Shown piece after piece: positions 1 through 11,965 of a DNA stretch of 64,000 nt. The DNA lies in assembly GCF_000189635.1 (NCBI RefSeq), contig NW_002475996.1:1-64000 (forward strand), in the 5' to 3' direction. Origin of the DNA: Tetrahymena thermophila SB210. Taxonomy: Eukaryota > Ciliophora > Oligohymenophorea > Hymenostomatida > Tetrahymenidae. Both the position numbers and the translations under genes were made by a program. The notes beneath the pieces are model-generated. The model did not search any database and was not told the origin of the DNA. It saw only the letters and a list, made by a program, of their open reading frames with translations. Position 1 is the first letter of the stretch; the number at the start of each line of letters is the position of its first letter.

Positions 1-2359
1 TTTTTATAAGGTTAACTTAACTGAATAGATTCATTATGCTTCATGTTAATTAGGTTATTTTGCATAGCTTCTTGCTTGAAATTGCCAGGGATGCTTTAAC
101 TTACAACATTAACTTATTGATTACTTTAGAATCTATTGATATTATTGACAGAAAAGTCTGCTGATTCAGTAAGAACTCTGTGATTAGTAAAATAATTTGG
201 TAAAATTTGATCTAATTTGATCATTCCTTAGTTTTTATTCGACATCTGCTTAACTTATTCTGTTTCACACCTTTCAATTAAAGCATTATTACCTTGTGTA
301 TTTAATCTTAAATTCTTCTTTTGTTAAATTTCTTATTATTATCTATTTTAGCAATTATTTAAGCAAGCACTTATGCTTCTGTTGTTTTTTTTAATTTGCT
401 AATTATCGAAAACTTTATTTTATTCTTCGAACGAATCTATTTGTAAAATATTCTAGCTAAAGCTACTGTTAGTACTTTACCTTTTTTATTGAATCTAATC
501 AGTTTATTAATAATAATTATTATTAAAATTAAATTCATTTTCTTGATTATTTTCTTATATTTAATTCTTGTTTAGAACAGAGGGATAGTCGCTTTAGAAT
601 TTTTAAATTTACTAAGAAAATTAGTTGATTTGTTCAGCGAGCATTTAATGTTTTTTGTTAATTGAAGTTCTATGCTAACTTGAAATGAATGAATTTTTAT
701 GTGAATTAAATTGACTGCAAATATCTTCTTACTCGTTATTAAATGTATTATTAACAATATTCTATCGATTCGACAATACTGCAAATGAAAAGTGTTATCC
801 ACATTCTATTTTCTTAACATATTTATCTTCCATATTTATTTGAATTTCCTAAGGATAAGCTTATTATTGATGGCTTGGATGCAATCCTAAACCTAATTCT
901 CCATTGATATTTTATCCCCAAGAATAAGCTTTTCCTTAATCATCTGTCAGACAAATAAAATTATTCCCTTAACTGAATCCTTTCCAAAAAATGCCATCAG
1001 TCTAAATTAATTATGGCTCATCAAAATACCCAAAGAAAGCTGTGCCCCAAACATACCTAAAAAAATATTCAAAATTAACAAAACAAATAAACCAAATAAA
1101 TAATAAATTATATAATTATTTTATATTAATTTTCTCTAAAAAATAAAATACAATCTCCCGTCATCTGTAAGAGCTATTGAAGAAGGAGCATATCCAGCCT
1201 TAACAGAAATAATTCTTGAGTTATAAAGATTAGAAGATATTTGGTGTTATTATTTTATGCGAATTTTAGTTAGATAAAGACTCGATTTAACCTCTTAGCC
1301 AGTTCCTAGTTAGCCAAAAGAATTGTTACCACAAGCAAATACTTCTCCTTGGTCTGTTAGAAAAAGCGTGTGATTATCACCACAGCTGACTGATTTTAGA
1401 TGTCCTTCAAATGATGGAAGAGGTATTTCAGCAGGACAATACTCAATTACTCTCCTTCCAGTACCAAGCTAGCCTTGTCTACAGTCTCCAAATCCATATG
1501 CCTTTTATCCTTTTGATGCAAATAAATTAATTTGAATACTTAATTTATTAATCAAAGAATTATATTAAACCTGATAATAATATGGTATTTTTTTTGCCAC
1601 AGCTTATGTTTCTACAGCTAAATACTTCCAATTGAGTCGGGGAATAAATGTTTTCTTGCTTTCCAGTGCCTAATTAGCCTTCGATTCCTTCTCCCCACAA
1701 AAATACAAATCCCCTGCTGCTTATAGCTCCGCTATGACCTCCACCACAAGATACTTTAACAATAGTATGTCTTTTTTAATTTTTTTGATATTTTTTAGAC
1801 AAAACAAAGATAAAAATGTGTTAAAATGTAAATTTAAATTAATTTACTTTCCTAGCGATTCCAGCAAAACAGGCACAGACCTAGATAATGTCTCCTTTGA
1901 TCCTATACCTAGTTAACCTTGTTTATTACTACCTATCATATAAACATTTCCATTATGAGCAAGAAAAGCTGAGTGCTCTAAACCGCAAGAAATCTACTAA
2001 ATTGAAATGTTAAAGCAGCAAAACTTTGGCGAAAAGTAGCAATTCCCTCCTTTTAAAAAATAATTCTAATCAACCTTTATTGATTGATAATTATTTAAAT
2101 TTTACCCTGTTGTTTTTAGCCAAGACCCAATTATCCATGTGAATCATCTAAAAAAAACAAATATTTAATAAACAGATTGGTTAATTTTTATAAAATATAA
2201 ATGCAAATAACTACATCCCCAAACAAGCAACTGGGTTTGATCCTACTATGCTGACTTCTATTCTTTTTAGCTGCAGTTTTACGAGTGATTTGGTTATATT
2301 TGCTTATAATTTTCCTAGTAAGAAGTATTAAATGAACTTTTATTAGACGATTTATGCAT
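1..2359 (-). CDS. RCC1-repeat (beta-propeller) protein, C-terminus beyond window edge
   Basis: Seen: with TAA/TAG read as Gln, six exons join in frame: 2359-2215, 2147-2106, 2049-1848, 1770-1571, 1509-1152 and 1056-1. Successive RCC1 blades are readable, with cores VWGYDSHGQLGLG, GSNKQGQLGIG, WGEGIEGQLGTG, YGFGDCRQGQLGTG, CGNNSFGQLGTG and WGQNINGELGLG. The paired motifs SCGLEHSAFL, SCGDNHTLFL and ECGQHFSFAVL are also present. The start ATG at 2359 opens a Ser/Asn/Gln-rich leader of about 45 residues. After the last blade (about position 790) the frame stays open to position 1 and is rich in Asn, Gln and Ser, so at least 650 residues are encoded and the stop lies outside. Known: RCC1 propellers serve as Ran exchange factors or as general protein-interaction platforms. 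Inference: the number of blades and the low-complexity tail fit a generic RCC1-like scaffold better than canonical RCC1. The substrate or partner cannot be told. Confidence 0.9.
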
Positions 2360-3102
2360 TGCTTTATATATTATATCTCAAAAATTGTGTTAACTAATAA
2401 TAATCAGTATTTAGTATAAATATAATAAATAAATCATATTACAAATTCAAATCAAAATTGTCATTAAAAAATTAAAGCCTATTTATTCGTTACTTGCTAG
2501 ATAAAAACAAACAATTTGAAATTAAGATTTTTCTGAGTGTTATCTATAAAATAATCAAACAAATATTTTAATAATAAGGTCAATTTATTATTTTTAACTA
2601 AAATCTATTATATATATATATATAATTCTAATAAGTAAACAGCTTCATCTAAATAAAAATAAAAAGCATAATTAAGGATTTTACTTCTAAATTTTTTTAG
2701 CTATTTTAGATTATTTTTTGATAGATTGTTGTACTTGATACTTATAATATATACTAATACATTTTATTTTTGAAGAAATATTTGTTTAATAATTAAACTA
2801 TTTTATAAGATTTTCAGATAAAATTAAATTAAAAGCAGAATTAAAAAGTTAAATTATTATTATTTAAAATTATAATAATAATAATTTTTTTTGGAGAAAT
2901 GAATTAATTGGTTTGTGTGATATTTCATAATACAAATTATATATTAGATCATATAAAAAGTAGACTATTTTTATGAAAAAATATAAAAATTGAATGCAAA
3001 TAACATTTTTATTTGAATTATTGCATTTTTAAAGAAGGAGGAGAAATCATTTTAAAGTAATTTTTAAATTAAACTTTTGTTTTGATTTGCGAATAAAAAA
3101 AT
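2360..3102. other. intergenic, upstream of the RCC1 gene
   Basis: This is very AT-rich sequence with runs of A and T, a short TA run near 2612-2624, and no reading frame with coding character. It should hold the promoter of the minus-strand RCC1 gene, but I see no defined element. Confidence 0.5.
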
Positions 3103-3175
3103 CACCCACCGAGGGGCTCGAACCCTCGACCACCAGCTTAAAAGGCTGGCGCTCTACCGACTGAGCTAGACGGGT
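3103..3175 (-). tRNA. tRNA-Lys(UUU), copy 1
   Basis: The 73-nt minus-strand sequence folds as a full cloverleaf. The acceptor ACCCGTC pairs with GGTGGGT (one G-T and one T-G pair), with discriminator G. The D-arm is TAGCTCAGTCGGTAGAGC. The anticodon stem CCAGC/GCTGG encloses CTTTTAA, giving anticodon TTT. The T-loop is GTTCGAGCC. A T-run (complement of 3094-3100) follows the 3' end as expected for a polymerase III terminator. CCA is not encoded, as usual for eukaryotic tRNA genes. An identical copy lies about 170 bp away. Confidence 0.97.
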
Positions 3176-3346
3176 TTATTAACAGCTATCAAATGATTTT
3201 TAAAGAGTTGCTTTATAGATTTAATTTGGCTTTTTAGCAATCACTTAATGATTGTTGTTGTATTTTTTTAAATAATAAAATGTCCAATTAACTTAATCAG
3301 AAATAAATTTAAAATATTTAAAAATTATTCATAAAAATAAAAATAT

Positions 3347-3419
3347 CACCCACCGAGGGGCTCGAACCCTCGACCACCAGCTTAAAAGGCTGGCGCTCTA
3401 CCGACTGAGCTAGACGGGT
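3347..3419 (-). tRNA. tRNA-Lys(UUU), copy 2
   Basis: The 73 nt are identical to the copy at 3103-3175: same cloverleaf, TTT anticodon and internal A and B boxes. The downstream flank is again T-rich (ATATTTTTATTTTT). The surrounding bases differ from those of copy 1, so each gene sits in its own context and the identity covers the gene and only a few flanking bases. Confidence 0.97.
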
Positions 3420-3903
3420 TTTGTACTAATAACTTTCTAATTTTAAATAACTTTTATAAATTAAGTAGCTTCAAACCATACTATTTTGCGAAATTCTATC
3501 AATATAATTTCAAAATAATTTAATATTTTAAAATCTTAATTAAAATTTAAATATTTTTATTCATTTAATTTGCAAATTAAGAAAATATTAAAAGGATTTC
3601 CTAAAAAATAAATCTGACAATCCATTAACTGAGAACGACGCTATTAAAATTTTAGTTTTGATATATAAATTTGAAAATAGATTAAAAAACACAAATGAAG
3701 TTAATAAACTTTTTTATTATTTGTTATTTAAATGTTGAATTTAATTACAAAACACAAACAAAGTATTCAATAAATGTGAAAATAAACTTTAAGCAATATC
3801 AAATTTTAAAAATTCAATGCAATTTTTTGTAATTCTTGCTCAAAATAAAGCAAGTAAGCTAAGTTATTTAATTAAGCATTTATCTATTTCAAATAATATG
3901 AAA
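3420..3903. other. intergenic between tRNA-Lys copy 2 and the membrane-protein gene
   Basis: AT-rich sequence with no coding character in any frame that I checked. It contains the upstream side of tRNA-Lys copy 2 and the 3' flank of the membrane-protein gene that ends at 3904. Confidence 0.45.
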
Positions 3904-5625
3904 TCAGTTTTCATAGAGATCATAAAAAATAATAGAAGGATGAAAGACTTATTAATTTGAGATTAGTTAGTAAAATACGAGATTTTGCAATAAAACACCA
4001 TTTAAATCGCCAATACGCTATTTATTAATAGAATTTAATAGTTTGTAGATATTATCTTCTATTTATATAATGTTTTAAATAAGCATAAACACATCATTTT
4101 CGAGTAGCAGGCTTAAAATCTTAAAAAAATCAACTGTTTTTGTAATTATTGTTTTTAGTAACTAAATTTAAGGTAAAATTTTTTTATTTTTGACAATAAA
4201 TTCAAAGCTTTTTACTTATATTTCTGTTTTTAATTCTACTTATTGGAAATATTTTGTTTTTTGTAATAATTTTCTCTCATAATAAAAAGAATCTATTTCA
4301 GATTTACCAAATGAACAAAGTAAAGCTTCTAAAAGATATGTTTGCTCTATGAAACCCCATGGTTAAATATAAATGTCAATTAATTTGATATTCTCAAAGC
4401 TTATAAATAACTAATTTGCTTATTAGTATTTTTAAATATATTTTTTAAGTTAATTAAAATTTTCTATTTCGATAAATTTTGGATTTTTTCCTTAAAATAT
4501 ATCTTTATACTTATAATATTTCTTTAGAGTTAATGAAACAGAAATTGTTATCAAGCATAAAGTTAACAACTAAAATGATACAATGTTGTCTTAAGTTATC
4601 AACTGACATAAATATATTAGCAAAATAAAGTTTCTCTGGATAAGAAAATATTTGATATAACCCAAATAAGAAATAAAATTTCTATGCTTTTATTCAAATC
4701 GAAATCTAAAGTTTTCAACTTCAACATGTAAAATAAACTTTATAAAGTCATTATTAGGGTACCAGATTTCGATTTACAAGTATTGAAGTCTTTCTTTTAT
4801 TGTTTGATAAAAAGCAATAGCAAGAAATGAAAAAGAAATCAAATAGAAGATTACCAAACCAATAGAGAGCTGTATTAGTACTAACAAACAAGCCATAAAA
4901 TGAAGTGATTTTATTATGGACTATTTTAGTAAAAAGCTTGGCTATTTTAATTTTGAGAAATTAACATAGCAAAACCCATCATCATCATATTCATAAGGAT
5001 GAACTAATTTATAGTATAAATCTAAACCTATAGAAAATGTCATCCATAACAAATATAAGTTATTTATGTTGTCAATAAGATTGGAATATATTATCAAATA
5101 AATTATTTTTATCAAACAATAATCACAATTAAGAAATATAATTTTAAAAGATAGTGTTAAAAATTTAGGGACATGATTAAGTAGATCCTCATCCATATTG
5201 TTAGCTGATTAATTTCTTAAAGTGCAATATACTAGTATATCTTCTGAGAATGTCAAAGCACAAATAATATGAATTACTTTAATCGCTTTGTAATCATTGT
5301 GAAAATTAACTAAAACTTTATACCTTTGACAAAAGAGCCAGAATATAACAATAAAATTTAGATACCAATTAATTGCCTATTATTTTAAAAAGTTTAAATA
5401 AAATTAATAAAGAAAGGATCATCTGAAGAAAGATTTTTTACTTAAAAATTTTGAATGAGCATATAAATCAGTAGTAAATAGGATATTTTTTAATATACTG
5501 ATTGAAATAATAGCAAATAAACATATTCTTTTTATCTTGCCATTCTTTGAAGTAATATCAGTATTAATTAATAATCATTAGATATTGTTTAATTAAGGAT
5601 CTATCGTAGCCTATCCAATTAATCT
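3904..5625 (-). CDS. multi-pass membrane protein, unknown family (5' end uncertain)
   Basis: Seen: with TAA/TAG as Gln, a frame runs from 5376 to a TGA at 3904-3906 with no stop (490 codons). It joins in phase across an intron (GT at 5441, AG at 5377) to an exon ending at 5442. The first ATG in that exon is at 5543, giving 524 residues. Coding character continues upstream to a good acceptor at 5626, so the real start may lie in a further exon. The protein has many hydrophobic stretches, for example YLLLIYMLIQNF, LNFIVIFWLF, FMACLLVLIQLSIGLVIFYL and LLTLCLITISVSLTL. It also has a charged PYEYDDDGF loop and a more polar C-terminal third. I do not recognise the family. No signal peptide or catalytic motif is evident. 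Long polytopic proteins of unknown role are common in ciliate genomes. Confidence 0.75.
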
Positions 5626-7166
5626 CTGAAAAAAAGAGTCTCCTTTAAGATAATTTTTGAATAGTTTAAAAATAATATGAATCAAAATAGCAGCTTAATA
5701 TGAATTTATATATATTTATATCTAACGAAATAGAATGTAACTCTTATTTCTTAAATTGCTTACTTACTCGCAATTAGGTAGGTAGGTATATGTATTATTT
5801 ATTATACTTAATTATCATTTTCTTATGAATAAGATAAATATAAATTTAGCCTTTTTCTAATCAAATATATCAAACATTAAAAAAAATTGAATTTTTGATG
5901 GATATTATAGAAGAATTACTGCTTTTAATACTAATTAATGAAACTCAACAAGTTTTAATCACTCAATTAATGCAAAATCAATAAGTTAAATGAAATTATT
6001 TTTTATCATAAATCATTTTATAAATTATATTGTTTCTGATAAATTCGCATTTAAATCCATTCTGATTACATTAAATTAAAAAAAAATAATAATAATAATT
6101 AGGATTTACTGTATATTATTTATATTTAGTTCTTTTTTTTAGACGCAAAAAAATTTTTTCACTCATAATATTTATAAATAGACTTGATAAATTTATTGAT
6201 AAAATGGACAATAAAATAGAATTTTTATGGTATTTAAATAGCTGGTTGACATTAATTTATAAAATAAATTAATTTTATTTAAATTAGAAATATAAATATT
6301 AGATTAAATTAAAATGAACTATCAAATCTCTTTTCTAATAGTCTGAGTATAAAATGATCTCTTAATAGTCAAAAAATGTATAATTTTTAAACGAATATTA
6401 ATGAGATTCCAAGCTAATATGCATTTGAAAATTTAATTATGTTCATTCAAGTAAAATTATATTCTATATTTAATACTCAAGTCTTCATTTGCTAACTTAA
6501 ATACGTTAGAATAAAGAGAAAACAAGCTCAGCAAATAAAATAATCAAATAATTAAATCAACCAAATTTGCGTTTGGTATAATTATTATTTTTTCAATATA
6601 AAAATAAGTATAGCTTTTTGGCGTTGATCTTTAGCACCACTTAAAAAAAAATAATTGAGTTAATTTATGACTTATGTTGTAGAATATTCACCTTTAAATA
6701 TTTATGAGTTTGAAATTAAAGAGCTATATGTGCTTATATTTAAGGCAATTGAAATTATAAATATGGGAAATATTAATAGGATAATTTGTTTAATATATAT
6801 ATAACTCTTGAATGAGTATTGTATGTAAGATAAAGTGAATTACTTTTAGAGGAGTTAGTTTTAATATGCAATGAATACAGTCTATTTCAAAATTAGTAAA
6901 ATGAATGAGACTCAATACTAAAAACGGTAATCTATCTATCTATCAATTTTGATTTAAAAAATATATACTAATTAATGAATGAATGAATTATTTAATTTGC
7001 TTTGTTTGTTTGTTTGTTTGTTTGATTGTTTTGATTTTAGAATGAGCTATTTAATTAATTAGCATTGAAAAAGAAACAAAAACGAAGTATATTAAATAAG
7101 GCATGAAAAACCTTTGTATTTATTAATATTAGTTAATTAAATAGGAATCTAAAGATTTCATTTGGA
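5626..7166. other. intergenic region upstream of two divergent genes
   Basis: No gene is supported here. It lies between the minus-strand membrane protein and the plus-strand protease, so it should hold both promoters. It contains simple repeats: GGTA-type near 5777-5787, GAAT repeats near 6976-6987, and TTTG repeats near 7002-7024. A 31-codon ATG-to-TGA frame at 5898-5993 (+) is too short to call. Confidence 0.4.
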
Positions 7167-10100
7167 ATGGAAAATAATTAGTAAGTCTTGGCTGAAGAAG
7201 ACCAAGTTTAATAATAAGCACAAGATTAGAATTATGATGAGGAGAATTGTCTCATCAATAACGAAGAGCGAGTTAAATAAGTGGATAGCAGACGAGTTTC
7301 GTCAGCAAAAAGGCCTAAATACAATAATTATTTTGTTTAGAAAGTATTATAAATGAAGAGACCTGAAGTGTTATTAATTGTGGTTGCTTTGATTTTAACG
7401 CTTGCATGGTTCGAGATAGTTTGCTTTGTCAAGCACGACCACGATCAAATGAAGTTAAAATTGATTTAAAAGTAATAAAAGGAGCTGTCTTCATCTAGTT
7501 TTATATAATTACCTCATCAGTCTTAAGTAAAAACTGAAGGCGTTTCTGATGATATTGATTAATCAGCTGAATTAAATATTTAAAAGAGGGTTTTAAAGGA
7601 TAAAAAGCAAGGCAATAATGAGAATCGCCATAAGGAAATTAACTGGGATGAACTTAAAATAAAAAAAACTCTTTTAGATTAGAAGGAATATAAATTTATG
7701 AAGTTATAAAATGGGATTAAGGTTCTTTTAATCAGTGATTTAGACACTACTTAGAGTTATGCTGCATTGGATGTAAAGATAGGATCATGGGATGAAAAAA
7801 TTCCAGGCTTGGCTCATTTCTTGGAGCACATGAAATTCATTGCTACTAATTAATTCTCTCATCAAGCCAGCGGCTTCGACATGTTCCTAGCTAACAACCA
7901 AGGAAGTTCTAACGCGTAAACAAACAAAAAAAATTGACATTTTATATTATTTTCTAAAGACAAATAATATTTTTTTTTATGCTTTTTTTGAATGAGTCTC
8001 TTAACAATTAAAAAAAAAAAGTATTTATGATGATTTTTTTGTTTAATTTAGGTACACAGATGCTATTCACACTAACTATCATTACTAGATTAGCTCACTT
8101 GCATTTGAAGAGTCTTTAAAGTATTTCAGCTACATGTTCAACAAATGTGAATTTAAAGAAGAATTTGCTTTGAAAGAAATTAATGCTGTTAATAGCGAGT
8201 TTATAAATACATTGTCAAACGACAACTGGAGAATTTAGTATGTTCTAACTTTCCTTGCTAAAAAGGATACTCCTTACAATAAATTTACATGCGGTTCAAA
8301 CGAGTCTCTAATCAGTGTAAATTCCTTCTTCAATTTATAAGTTTATTTTTATATTAAAATAATAAATATTTTAGGATAAATTTGACTTGATTAAAGAATT
8401 GGAAGCTTTCAACGCCAAGTATTCTGCTGATTTGATGTCTCTCGTTTTATACAGCAATCATTCAATCGAAGATCTTAAGAATTTTGTTTTTAAAAGCGAT
8501 TTTGATAAAATTCCAGTGGTAAAGAACAAACCTGTCAACTTGCCTAAAGAGCCTTTCGATGAAGTAAATTTCGATCAATTTCTGTTTAATTAAAATGATA
8601 TTTTAAATGAAAAAAAAATAGAATGTCTACAAAAAGATCTATAAAATCTAGCTAGAAAAGCAGGAATATAAATGCCTTTAGTTTGCTGTAATTGTAGATA
8701 ATAAAGACTTCAATAATAGACATGACTTTAATGATTATTTCAAAGGAGTTTTGACAAGCTCTGAGAAAGGAGCTTTCTACCAATAAATGAAAGCTAAAAA
8801 TTATATTTCTACAATTGATTTTGGAAGATTCTAAAGAACTAATCATTTTGAAGCTTTTATGCTTGAAATTAATCTCACAGACGACGGTTATGAAAACTTA
8901 GAAGAAGTAATTAGATCTTACTTCGTATTTGTCCAAGAATTCAAAGAAAACGTGTAAAAAGAAAACTTCGAAGAAATGAAGCACTTTTAATAAATTCTAT
9001 TTGATTATGATTCAAATGAAGACATGTATGAAGAAAAGATTTCTGATTTCGCTGATTACATCAACTATTCCGAAGAACCACAATATTTGTTCCTCCAAAC
9101 AAGATACAAAAACTTTAGAAAGAAAGACTTCTAAGCATACTTAGAAAAAATTGGAGACATTAGAAAAAACCTCATTTTTATTTCAAGCAATAACTTTGAA
9201 AACGCCAAAATCAACTCAAAGATCATCCCTTCCATCGACAATACATTTACCAAAGGAGACAAATACTTCAACACATTCTATGACGTAGTTGTTGAATTAA
9301 ACGAAGAATAACTTAATTTCTTGACTACAAAAAAACCCGAAGAGCACAGCTTCCTTTACACCTTAGACCTTCAGCTAGTACCCAAGGGTAAAATACACTT
9401 CTACGATGCCACCAAAGACAATTCTTAGTTGATCGCCTAAAAAGTAGAACTACCTCTCTTAGAGCATAAAGTTCCTAATTTTATCTCTACATCAAAAGGT
9501 ATATTTTAAATTATTCAATTTTAAATTCCAAATTCTTCACAGTTATTTGCATTTTCAACTGCTGGATTTTCCTAAAATATTAAATTCATTTTAAGTTATC
9601 CAGTTATATTTCTATTTGAAGACAGAATAAAAAAGTTAAAATTGCCATTTTAAGTTATAAATTCAATTTGTATTATAAGACAAAAACATCCAAAAACTCA
9701 TTAAAAAAGCGATAAAATTCATTATTCTAAGTTATTTTCGTCTTCATTTGCTATTTATTAAACCCTTCGCTTTTAATAGCATTCAAAATTTTCCTTTTAT
9801 TTAATTTTAAGCAAACAATTAGCAAAAATAAGTTGCCATTTTATTAAAAATTCAATTTTTAAAAATTTTATGAGAATAAAAACTTCCAAAAAGATGATAA
9901 AATCCATTTCAAATTCATTTTTCTTTATTTTTCCCCCTTTATAAACTATTTATTAAACTCTTCCATTTTATTCGCATTTAAAATTTTTCTTCATTTTCTT
10001 TAAAAAGAAACAATTTACAAATCAAAGTTTCCATTTTATTAAAATTCTCAATAAATAAAAATACATTCAAAATATCTTAAAATCCATTCAAAATTAATAA

Positions 10101-11965
10101 TTTTTTACTTTATTTGCCTTCATTTACTATTTATTAAACACCTCGCTTTTAATTGCATTTTAAATTTTTTCGCTTTTATTTCTGTTTAAAGGAAACATTT
10201 TACAAATCAATTAAAAATATAATTTGCATAAATAAAAATATAATTTGCATAAATAAAATAAATTTCAAATAATTTTTTATTGATTAAATCTATTTAAATT
10301 TAACATATTGTTTTTTTAAAAGAAGAATACTCTTAAGATCCTTTCATGAGAAATGATAGAAATAGCATGTTCAAATTTGGATTCTCACAAGAAGCGTGGT
10401 AAAGAATATTAGAAGAGAAAAACCCAGATAACAAGTTTATTCCAGTGATGCTTATAAATAATCAAAACATCAACAGCTTTATCATGTTAAATTTCGATAA
10501 GGATGAGCCTTAAACAGTTTGCAAGTTAAAATTAATAAATAAAAGCAGAGGATTATTTAATAGCATAGAATAAACTTTCAACTCAGTCTACTTTACTGCA
10601 CAAATGAGACACTTAGAGGATTAATATGCTAGTGCTTTTGAATCGAATTACGGCATTAGCTTCTAAGTTACAGATAAAGGTACTTTTAATTTCACTCCAA
10701 ATAATAAAATTTTCTCTAAAAATCTTTTTTTTTGTTGATAATTTAGATGTTTAAATGTCTGTTTATGGATGGAACAGCAAATTTGAGAAGGTTGCTAGCA
10801 ATTTTATGAAAAACGTTTAAGAATACTAACCTACTTAAGATGAATGGAATGCTGCAACAGACAATCTAGTACTAAAGATCCAAAAAGATGTTTCTGACTA
10901 TCAAATCTTTAAGTATGCATTAAAAGAAACAATGTTCTCTTTGCTTGACAACTAATTCATCGGAAGCAAGGATAGAATCAATCTTATCTAAAACTCTAAA
11001 TTGGAAGATATCGAAAAGTACAAATCAAATCTTTTCACTGCAACTAATTTAGATTTCTTATTCTCTGGTAACGTTTCACCTAAGAAATCAATCCAATACA
11101 CCAACACCTTCAAGAATCTATTCCAAATCACTCAAGCAGACCCAGATCAATTAGTCGATAGAAGCTTCAACATTGTAAATCTCTAGAATAAATACTATGT
11201 TTATCAGTAAAAACAAACAAACAAATAAATAAATATTTTATAAATTAATCAATTTATTTACTTATTAATAAAAATAGACAACTCAATTCAAAGCCTGATG
11301 ACACAAACAGTGCTATTGTTAATATTTACTAAATCGGCTAAAGAAGTATCAAAAATTACATTTATCTTAACTTGCTTTAAGATAAGCTAGATAGATTCTT
11401 TTTCAACTTCCTAAGAACTAAAGAAGGTTTAGGTTATGTTGCTGGATCTAATATTGCTACAATTGGCTGCGTTGACCACTTGACAGTTATTCTCTAAGGT
11501 GACTAGAAACAACCTAATGAAATAAACATCTACATTGAAAAGGGATTGAAATAATTCAATAAAATTTTGAACAAAGTAACTGAAGAAGATTTCTAAGAAT
11601 CAATTACAAGTTTCAAAGCTAACATTGAAAATCTACCTGTTTCTCTTGAAGATAAAATTACATACATGTGGACCCAAATCGACAGAGAAAAGTATGATTT
11701 CGATATCAGATACTATTTCTTAAATTAATTAGAATCAGAAATTACTCTACAAGGAATGAAAGACTTCTACCACTACCACATGAGAGAATATGCAAGCAAA
11801 CTAAGCATACAAGTATTCTCACAAGCAAAGCCTTATGATCTTAATGATCTCAATGTTAAAAATTACGCTAAAAATCTTAAAGAGCCAATCATCATCAAAT
11901 CTAAAGAAGATATCGTCAACTTAAACCAAGAAAACCCCTACTTTAAGTGCTCCTTTAAATCTTGA
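7167..11965 (+). CDS. insulysin-type M16A zinc metalloprotease with N-terminal membrane anchor
   Basis: Seen: seven exons (7167-7915, 8052-8340, 8375-8563, 8622-9498, 10323-10679, 10747-11206, 11278-11965) give 1202 residues ending in TGA. The inverted zinc motif HFLEH spans residues 217-221. The third ligand is Glu in NAVNSEF, 78 residues after the second His, close to the 77 of human IDE. The C-terminal half keeps FLRTKEGLGYV (about 1019-1028), which contains the Arg and Tyr that bind substrate backbone in IDE. The start at 7167 gives an acidic, Gln-rich leader of about 62 residues, then one hydrophobic segment (VLLIVVALILTLAWF, about 67-82). Inference: this is a type II membrane protein with the protease domain outside or in the lumen, similar in layout to nardilysin/IDE-family ectoenzymes. 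A start at 7353 would remove the leader, but the leader reads as coding in the same frame. Substrate unknown. Confidence 0.93.
9499..10322 (+). repeat. long intron of the M16 protease built of degenerate ~190-bp repeats
   Basis: This 824-nt intron (GT at 9499-9500, AG at 10321-10322, correct phase) is far longer than its 34-136-nt neighbours. Three related segments recur near 9749, 9944 and 10125. Each has a CTATTTATTAAAC core followed by a CGCTTTTAAT-like tract and AAAATTTTTC, spaced about 180-195 bp apart. The intron has grown by tandem duplication. Confidence 0.7.

Noticed and set aside
572-802. 76-codon minus-strand frame as a separate small protein
   Set aside because: The adjacent frame continues the RCC1 protein (ECGQHFSFAVLSNRQN and onward). 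This frame is out of register with it.
1734-1916. 60-codon plus-strand frame
   Set aside because: It lies across an intron and two exons of the minus-strand RCC1 gene.
5898-5993. 31-codon ATG-to-TGA frame (+)
   Set aside because: Too short to separate from chance in this code, where only TGA stops translation.
7162-7356. Basic 64-codon frame overlapping the protease start, considered as an upstream ORF
   Set aside because: It starts with TTG, not ATG. Another frame of the same bases is the in-frame protease leader that starts at ATG 7167, so this is a shadow.
8564-8621. Apparent frameshift in the M16 protease at the A9 run near 8610
   Set aside because: A 58-nt intron with donor GTAAAT at 8564 and acceptor AATAG at 8621 removes the A-run and restores the conserved frame (PFDE then NVYKKIYKIQLE). 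No frameshift is needed.
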